A DNA stretch of 64,000 nucleotides from Fusobacterium mortiferum (lineage in GTDB: Bacteria; Fusobacteriota; Fusobacteriia; Fusobacteriales; Fusobacteriaceae): the NCBI RefSeq assembly GCF_016900045.1, contig NZ_JACSNP010000002.1:62001-126000 (forward strand), given 5' to 3'. The notes beneath the pieces were generated by a model, which saw only the letters and a program-made list of their open reading frames with translations, was not told the origin of the DNA and ran no database searches. Made by a program: the position numbers and the translations under genes. This document shows positions 58,515 to 64,000 of the stretch, piece after piece (within the stretch, counting starts at the first letter, position 1; each line of letters begins with the position of its first letter).

Positions 58515-58936
58515 TGAAGATAAGTACAAGAGTTAGATATGGACTAAAGGCATTAGCATATATAGCTGATAAAAGTAGTGAAAATAAATTAGTTAGAATA
58601 AAAGAGATATCTGATGAGCAAGGAGTATCAGTTCAATATTTAGAGCAAATTCTTTTTAAATTGAAAAATGAAAATATAATAGAGGGAAAAAGAGGTCCAA
58701 ATGGTGGATATAGATTAGCAAAGGAGCCAAAGGATATAACACTTCATCAACTTTATAAAATATTAGATGAAGAGGAAAAGGTAATAGACTGTAACGAGAG
58801 TGAAGAGCATAAAGCAGTGTGTAGTGATGGTACTTGTTCTGGAAAATGTATCTGGGGAAAATTGGATAATGCAATGACTAAGATACTTGAGGAAACAACT
58901 TTAGATGAATTTATAAAAAATAAAGATATGATATAG
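58514..58936 (+). CDS. Rrf2-family transcriptional regulator
   Basis: 140 residues: an N-terminal winged helix (ISDEQGVSVQYLEQIL recognition region, KRGPNGGYRLAK wing) and a C-terminal Cys cluster (DCNESEEHKAVCSDGTCSGKC) placed as in Fe-S-binding members such as IscR and NsrR. It probably senses iron-sulfur status or redox. No isc genes are nearby, so its targets are elsewhere. ATG overlaps the ruvB stop. Confidence 0.88.
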   Translation: MKISTRVRYGLKALAYIADKSSENKLVRIKEISDEQGVSVQYLEQILFKLKNENIIEGKRGPNGGYRLAKEPKDITLHQLYKILDEEEKVIDCNESEEHKAVCSDGTCSGKCIWGKLDNAMTKILEETTLDEFIKNKDMI

Positions 58937-58945
58937 GAGAATTCT

Positions 58946-59659
58946 GTGATAAGTGTTATAATATCAGAAGAGAATATTCAAGATAATAAAATTATAATAG
59001 ATGATAAGGGCGATGTAAATCATCTAAAAAATGTTTTTAGAGTAAAAATAGATGAAAAAATAAGAGCTGTAGATGGTGAAAGAGAGTATATTTGCAGAGT
59101 TATAGAGTTGGAAAAAAAGAGTGTGACTCTTATTATTGATAAAATTTTTGAGGATAGATTTTCTACAAAGGTAAGAATAGATGCAGCCGTTGGAATTTTA
59201 AAAAATGATAAAATGGATCTGACTATTCAAAAACTTACTGAGATAGGGATAAATAGAATAATACCTTTGAATACAAAAAGAGGGGTAGCAAAGGTAAATG
59301 AAAAAAAGGATAAATGGGATTTAATTGTAAAAGAGGCTTTGAAACAGTGTCAAGGGGTAAAGCCTTTAATTATCGAAGAGGTAACAAAAATTGAGAAATT
59401 GAAGCTGGAAGATTATGACTTAGTAATTGTTCCTTATGAGTGTGAAGAGGAGTATACATTAAAAAATCTCTTAAAAAAACAGACTAAAGAGATAGAAAAA
59501 GTTTTGTATATAATAGGACCAGAGGGTGGTTTTGATATAGAGGAGATAGAGTATCTAAAACAAAATGGTGCTAATATAGTTACACTGGGTAAAAGGATTC
59601 TAAGGGCAGAAACAGCTTCTATTGTAGTAGGAGGAGTTTTAATCAATGAATTTCAATAA
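58946..59659 (+). CDS. rsmE: 16S rRNA m3U1498 methyltransferase RsmE
   Basis: SPOUT-family methyltransferase for U1498 of 16S rRNA. 237 residues with an N-terminal PUA-like domain and the knotted core IIGPEGGFDIEEIEYL and LGKRILRAETASIVVGG. GTG start at 58946 with TAGGAGA upstream. It overlaps mtaB by 14 bases. Confidence 0.93.
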   Translation: MISVIISEENIQDNKIIIDDKGDVNHLKNVFRVKIDEKIRAVDGEREYICRVIELEKKSVTLIIDKIFEDRFSTKVRIDAAVGILKNDKMDLTIQKLTEIGINRIIPLNTKRGVAKVNEKKDKWDLIVKEALKQCQGVKPLIIEEVTKIEKLKLEDYDLVIVPYECEEEYTLKNLLKKQTKEIEKVLYIIGPEGGFDIEEIEYLKQNGANIVTLGKRILRAETASIVVGGVLINEFQ

Positions 59660-60944
59660 AAGAGTAGCCTTTTATACTTTAGGATGTAAAGTAAATCAAT
59701 ATGAGACAGAGAGCATAAAGAATCAACTTATTCAGAAGGGATATACAGAGAAAGATTTTGAAGAGGAAGCAGATATTTATATTGTAAACTCATGTACTGT
59801 AACAAGTGTAGCAGATAGAAAAACAAGAAATATGTTGAGAAGAGCTAAGAAGGTAAATCCTCATAGTAAAGTTATAGTTACAGGGTGTTATGCTCAAACA
59901 AATAGTAAAGAACTATTAGAGATGGAAGATATAGACTATGTAATTGGGAATAAGTATAAAAAAGGGATTGTTAATTTCATAGAGGATATTGAAAATAGAA
60001 CTTTAGATAGATTAAAAAATGATAATATATTTGATGAGTATGAGTATACTGAATATGAGTTTGCTACTTTGAGAGAGATGTCAAGAGCTTATGTAAAGAT
60101 ACAAGATGGATGTAATAACTTCTGTTCATATTGTAAAATTCCATTTGCAAGAGGAAGAAGCAGATCAAGAAAGAGAGAGAATATCTTAAAAGAGATTGAG
60201 AAACTTGTAAGTGAAGGATTTAAAGAAATAATCCTAATAGGAATAAATTTAGGAGCTTATGGTGAAGATTTAGAAGAGGATATAGACTTTGAAGATTTAT
60301 TAGAGGAGATTTTACAAGTAAAAGGTTTAGAAAGAGTAAGAATAGGTTCTGTATATCCAGATAAGATATCAGACAGATTTATAGAACTATTTAAATATAA
60401 AAATCTTATGCCACATCTTCATATCTCTCTTCAATCATGTGATGATACAGTTTTAAAAATGATGAAGAGAAAATACGGAAGTGATTTAATAGAGGAGAGA
60501 CTTCTGAAGTTAAAAAATAGTGTAAAAGGAATGGAGTACACAGCTGATATAATTGTTGGTTTCCCTGGAGAAACTGAAGAGATGTTCCAAAATTCTTATA
60601 ATCTGATAGGAAAAATAGGATTCTCAGGGCTTCATATTTTCCAATACTCTGATAGAGAAAATACTATTGCAAGTAGATTAGAGAATAAGATTGATGCAAA
60701 AGTAAAGAAAGAGAGAGCAGATAGATTAGAGGAGCTAAAAAAAGAGATGTCTACTAAGGCGAGGGAGAATTATATAGGTAAAGAGCTAAAGGTTTTAGTA
60801 GAGGAAGAGATAGATGGGTATCTGTATGGATATAGTGAGAACTACTTAAGGGTAAAAATAAAAGGGGATAAAAAATTAGTTAATGAGATAATAACAGTAA
60901 AAATTACCTCATTGGAGAAGGAGTTGTTGATAGCAGATGAATAG
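59646..60944 (+). CDS. mtaB: tRNA t6A37 methylthiotransferase MtaB
   Basis: Converts t6A37 to ms2t6A37 in tRNA, complementing TsaC of this window. 432 residues: UPF0004 domain (FYTLGCKVNQYETES), radical SAM cluster motif CNNFCSYCKIPFARG, and a C-terminal TRAM-like domain. Overlaps rsmE by 14 bases and the LytR_C gene by 8. Confidence 0.95.
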   Translation: MNFNKRVAFYTLGCKVNQYETESIKNQLIQKGYTEKDFEEEADIYIVNSCTVTSVADRKTRNMLRRAKKVNPHSKVIVTGCYAQTNSKELLEMEDIDYVIGNKYKKGIVNFIEDIENRTLDRLKNDNIFDEYEYTEYEFATLREMSRAYVKIQDGCNNFCSYCKIPFARGRSRSRKRENILKEIEKLVSEGFKEIILIGINLGAYGEDLEEDIDFEDLLEEILQVKGLERVRIGSVYPDKISDRFIELFKYKNLMPHLHISLQSCDDTVLKMMKRKYGSDLIEERLLKLKNSVKGMEYTADIIVGFPGETEEMFQNSYNLIGKIGFSGLHIFQYSDRENTIASRLENKIDAKVKKERADRLEELKKEMSTKARENYIGKELKVLVEEEIDGYLYGYSENYLRVKIKGDKKLVNEIITVKITSLEKELLIADE

Positions 60945-61905
60945 AAGGGTAAGAGCAATATTTACAGTTATTTTTGTAATAGTTGTATTAGGCGGATTTC
61001 TTTTTATAAATTCTATGAGAAAGAATCCTGAATTAGATAAAAATAGCAGTTACTTGATAATAGGAAAAGAGAATCTAATAGCTGTATATCAAGATAAGTT
61101 AGCAGTAAGAATACCTTATGGAATCAATATAGATAAGGATAAAACATTTAAAGATTTAGTAGATAATAAAAATGAGGAGGAGATTTTAAAAACTGTAAAT
61201 AAACTTCTTCCAGTTCCATTAAATAACTATATGAGAGTTAAGTTCGGACAAGTTCAATTAAATGTTAAAAATGCTAAAAATATTCCAGAAACTACTGTTG
61301 ATAATAAGAGATATATAGTAACTTCTAGTTTACACTCAATGTATGAAACTTTATATAATGAGCAAAAGAATAAAAATGAGTTAAATGAGAATATAATAGT
61401 AGATGTATTAAATGCTAACGGTATAAATGGATATGCTAGAAGAACTGGAGAAAACATAAAAAATAAGTTAGGAATGAAATATAATGCAGCTAACTATGAG
61501 AAAAATTTAGAGGAAAGTTATATCATATTAAATGATATCTCAAATGAAAAAGCTGAAGAGATAGTTATGCAACTTAATGAGAAATATTTTAAAATTCAAC
61601 AGGTTCCAACAATTCCAACTTTAGCTAATGTAGTAGTAATTTTAGGACAGGAGAAAAATATAGATTTTACGATAGAGGTTCTTGGAGAGAATAGCACAAC
61701 TATTCAAAATATAAGTGATGAATTAAAAAGAGAAGGGTATAAAAAGGTTGAAATAGAAAAAGATAAGGTAAAGGCAGATAATGCTTTTGTGGAATATGCT
61801 TCAGAAGATTATTTTATAGCTTATAAAATAGCTAAAAAATTGAATATAAGTAATTTTATAGAGAATAATAACCTAAAAAATAAAATAAGAGTAATAACAA
61901 AGTAG
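60937..61905 (+). CDS. membrane protein with LytR_C domains
   Basis: 322 residues: one N-terminal membrane helix (about 5-24), then an extracytoplasmic part. LytR_C domains appear at about 150-220 (VDVLNANGINGYARRTGENI region) and possibly again at 240-310 (FTIEVLGENSTTIQNIS region). LytR_C proteins are linked to cell-wall assembly. Its position, between mtaB and an MreD-like/PBP2 pair, fits an elongation-complex-associated role, perhaps in the place usually held by MreC. Confidence 0.8.
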   Translation: MNRRVRAIFTVIFVIVVLGGFLFINSMRKNPELDKNSSYLIIGKENLIAVYQDKLAVRIPYGINIDKDKTFKDLVDNKNEEEILKTVNKLLPVPLNNYMRVKFGQVQLNVKNAKNIPETTVDNKRYIVTSSLHSMYETLYNEQKNKNELNENIIVDVLNANGINGYARRTGENIKNKLGMKYNAANYEKNLEESYIILNDISNEKAEEIVMQLNEKYFKIQQVPTIPTLANVVVILGQEKNIDFTIEVLGENSTTIQNISDELKREGYKKVEIEKDKVKADNAFVEYASEDYFIAYKIAKKLNISNFIENNNLKNKIRVITK

Positions 61906-61913
61906 TGAGAAAA

Positions 61914-62327
61914 ATGTTATATATAATCTCTTTTTTTATGGTTATAATTGAGGTAAGTTTACCCCTTGCTGGAAATATGTACGGGGTAACACTACCATTT
62001 TTAACTTATCTAGTGAGTATGAAAAAAGAGAGAGAGGTATTCTTAGTGATAGTATTAGCATTGTTACATTCTCTACAGACTAATAGTTTCTTTGAAATAC
62101 TGATTATACTACTGGTAAGTTATTATATATTTTATTATATATTTACACATCTAACATACGGAAAGACTAGTATAATTTTGATAACTTTTTTACAAGGAAT
62201 CATTTATTATGTACTCTCAATCAATAATTTTCGAAAAGAATATTTTGTTGTAAATATTTGTATTTTTATTATTTTAAATTATGTTTATATGAGAATTTCA
62301 AGAAAAAAGGATAGTATAAAAGGATAA
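61914..62327 (+). CDS. MreD-like membrane protein
   Basis: 137 residues, very hydrophobic, four to five membrane helices. No cytosolic domain. The size and position before PBP2 suit MreD, part of the rod-shape complex, but similarity is weak and based on context. A GTG at 61905 overlapping the upstream stop is the alternative start; neither has a strong Shine-Dalgarno. Confidence 0.65.
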   Translation: MLYIISFFMVIIEVSLPLAGNMYGVTLPFLTYLVSMKKEREVFLVIVLALLHSLQTNSFFEILIILLVSYYIFYYIFTHLTYGKTSIILITFLQGIIYYVLSINNFRKEYFVVNICIFIILNYVYMRISRKKDSIKG

Positions 62328-62329
62328 GT

Positions 62330-64000
62330 ATGAAGAAATTGAAGAGAAGGAATATTAACATAAAACTTGGAGAAGAGAATAGTACTAGAGATATAATATT
62401 AAAAGCTTTTATTTTGATAGTTTTTTTATTAGTAGGGTTGAGAATGTTTTATCTACAAGTTTTAATGGGAGATAAATATTCCTATCTCTCTCAAAGAAAT
62501 AGAATAAAATTAAAAGAGATAGAGGCACCGAGAGGGAAGATCTTTGATAGTAAGGGTAGACTTGTAGTAACAAATGGTTCAGGTTATAGATTGGTCTATC
62601 TTCAAGAGAGAAAACAAACCCCAGAGATATTGAAGGAGATTAGTGAAGTTACTGGGTATACAGAGGATTATATTGCTAAAAAAATAAAATATGGAGAGAT
62701 ATTTCCATATACAAGAGAAAATGTTATAATAGATGATTTAAAACCAGAGATAGCTCATAAGTTGATGGAGCAATTAATAGATTATCCATATCTTCAAGTA
62801 CAAACGTATTCTAAGAGAAGATATCTTTATGATAACGTAGCTGCACATAGTATAGGATATGTAAAAAAGATATCGGAAAAAGAGTATGAAAGGTTGAAAG
62901 ATACTGGATATGGACCTAGAGATATTATTGGAAAAGATGGACTTGAAAGTGAATATGATAAGGAACTTCAAGGGGAAGATGGGTATGAGTATATTGAAGT
63001 AAATGCCCTAAATAAGTTACAAAGAAAGATAGAGGAAAAAAAGAATCCAGTTCCAGGAAAAGATATGTACATGACACTGGATATGGAGCTTCAAGAATAT
63101 ATGGAGAAACAATTTGAAGAAGATGGAAGAGCAGGGGCATTTATTGCCTTAAACCCTAAAAATGGAGAGATTCTAACAATGGTAAGCTATCCAACTTATT
63201 CATTGAATATGTTTAGTTCACAAATATCCTATGACGAATGGGATAAGATAATAAATGATCCTAGAAAGCCACTTGCTAATAAGGCTATAGCTGGAGAGTA
63301 CCCACCTGGTTCAGTATTTAAGGTGGTTTCTGCTATTGCTTTTTTAGAAAATGGTGTAGATCCTAAAGAGCAGTACTATGACAAAACTGGATACTATCAG
63401 ATAGGAAAATGGAAGTGGAGAGCTTGGAAAGCTGGAGGACATGGATATACTGATATGAAGAAATCTATTGTTGAATCTGCTAACCCATATTACTATAGAT
63501 ATTCAGATAAAATTGGTCATAAGCCAATTATAGATGTAGCAGCTTCTTTTGGACTAGGTGAAAAAACTGGAATAGATATTCCAGGTGAAAAAAAAGGTTT
63601 ACTTCCTGATACAGTATGGAAAAAGAAAGTAATAGGAAGTGGTTGGTTTAAGGGAGATACTATATTGTTATCAATAGGACAGGGGTATCTTTTAGTAACA
63701 CCATTACAGATAGCAAATTTATATGCAGTGATAGCCAATAGAGGAGAGGTAGTATATACACCTCATCTAGTTAAGGAATTTCATGACTCAGATGGGAATA
63801 TCTTTCCAACAAAGTTGCATGAAAAGGAGATTGGAAAATATCCAAAATCATACTACAATATTTTAAACGATGCATTAGTAGCAACTGTATCACAAGATAA
63901 TGGAACTACTAAAGTGTTGAGGACAAATGGGATAAAGGTCGCAGCTAAAAGTGGTTCGGCACAGAATGCACACTCAAAGATAACACATGCATGGGTTGCT
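62330..64000 (+). CDS. mrdA: penicillin-binding protein 2 (peptidoglycan transpeptidase), 3' truncated
   Basis: Class B penicillin-binding protein of the elongasome. The frame is open from the ATG at 62330 to the window end, 557 codons, so the C terminus is missing. Seen: membrane anchor (about 22-41), a dimerisation domain (IEAPRGKIFDSKG), and transpeptidase motifs PPGSVFK (catalytic Ser), SAN and KSGSA. The start is 2 bases after the MreD-like stop. KSGSA replaces the more common KTGTA. Confidence 0.95.
   Translation, partial: MKKLKRRNINIKLGEENSTRDIILKAFILIVFLLVGLRMFYLQVLMGDKYSYLSQRNRIKLKEIEAPRGKIFDSKGRLVVTNGSGYRLVYLQERKQTPEILKEISEVTGYTEDYIAKKIKYGEIFPYTRENVIIDDLKPEIAHKLMEQLIDYPYLQVQTYSKRRYLYDNVAAHSIGYVKKISEKEYERLKDTGYGPRDIIGKDGLESEYDKELQGEDGYEYIEVNALNKLQRKIEEKKNPVPGKDMYMTLDMELQEYMEKQFEEDGRAGAFIALNPKNGEILTMVSYPTYSLNMFSSQISYDEWDKIINDPRKPLANKAIAGEYPPGSVFKVVSAIAFLENGVDPKEQYYDKTGYYQIGKWKWRAWKAGGHGYTDMKKSIVESANPYYYRYSDKIGHKPIIDVAASFGLGEKTGIDIPGEKKGLLPDTVWKKKVIGSGWFKGDTILLSIGQGYLLVTPLQIANLYAVIANRGEVVYTPHLVKEFHDSDGNIFPTKLHEKEIGKYPKSYYNILNDALVATVSQDNGTTKVLRTNGIKVAAKSGSAQNAHSKITHAWVA

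Overview
The window is a contiguous stretch of an AT-rich bacterial chromosome, most likely from the Fusobacteriaceae (Fusobacterium or a close relative). The evidence is the mixture of genes. Lipopolysaccharide and outer-membrane genes (waaA, kdsA, kdsD, a MipA/OmpV-type porin-like protein, lspA) sit among genes typical of Firmicutes (disA, rny, ymdB, ylxM-ffh, a two-subunit glycyl-tRNA synthetase). The genes are tightly packed, the codons are AT-biased, and Shine-Dalgarno sites are strong. The species cannot be fixed from the sequence. I saw no rRNA, tRNA, CRISPR array, prophage or insertion sequence. No gap without a gene exceeds 300 bases; the longest is 8074-8351.

Layout. 1-2866: coaD (5' truncated)-radA-disA. 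2969-8073 (minus strand): a complete nucleoside uptake and breakdown operon, udp-nupC-cdd-deoD-deoB-deoC, with a good promoter and an overlapping 9-bp inverted repeat. 8352-14036: an outer-membrane protein, a TPR protein, a membrane J-domain protein, glmU-prs, and tsaC with a small Met-rich protein. 14073-16749: an RpiR-type regulator divergent from a free-standing RarA C-terminal-domain protein and a lone PTS IIC permease. 16839-22017: obgE, miaA, a lipoprotein, an RsbW/RsbV-like partner-switch pair and rny. 22156-27838: ymdB-prmA-cmk-waaA-trmB-purA.

27844-30985 holds the most unusual locus. It encodes a cytosolic solute-binding-protein-like protein, a cysteine-rich P-loop GTPase and an ABC ATPase. 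There is no permease, the genes are translationally coupled, and the first and third proteins share a related N-terminal DUF1858-like module. A perfect 14-bp palindrome precedes the promoter. A fourth, free-standing DUF1858 gene with its CxxC motif lies at 56438 behind a consensus promoter.

31001-44372: a tiny His-rich ORF, ylxM-ffh-rpsP, tex, a histidine-kinase-like protein that has lost its phospho-acceptor His, ileS-lspA-glyQ-glyS. 44596-48292: a PfoR-like membrane protein and a folate cluster (folE, a folB-folK fusion and a GNAT-folP fusion). 48397-52629: trxA, a TruA-like/KH fusion, an HD protein, a radical SAM protein and ung. 52713-56341: a Spy-like small secreted protein, murE, kdsA, kdsD. 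56438-64000: the DUF1858 protein, a DUF445 protein, ruvB, an Rrf2 regulator, rsmE, mtaB, a LytR_C-domain protein, an MreD-like protein and PBP2 (mrdA, 3' truncated).

Most of the window is housekeeping: translation and tRNA modification, cofactors, envelope precursors and nucleotide salvage. The places worth closer study are the permease-less SBP/GTPase/ABC cassette, the orphan RarA C-terminal protein beside a PTS permease, the GNAT-FolP and TruA-KH fusions, the His-less kinase, two related long-loop terminator structures and a nested hairpin at 44434-44534.
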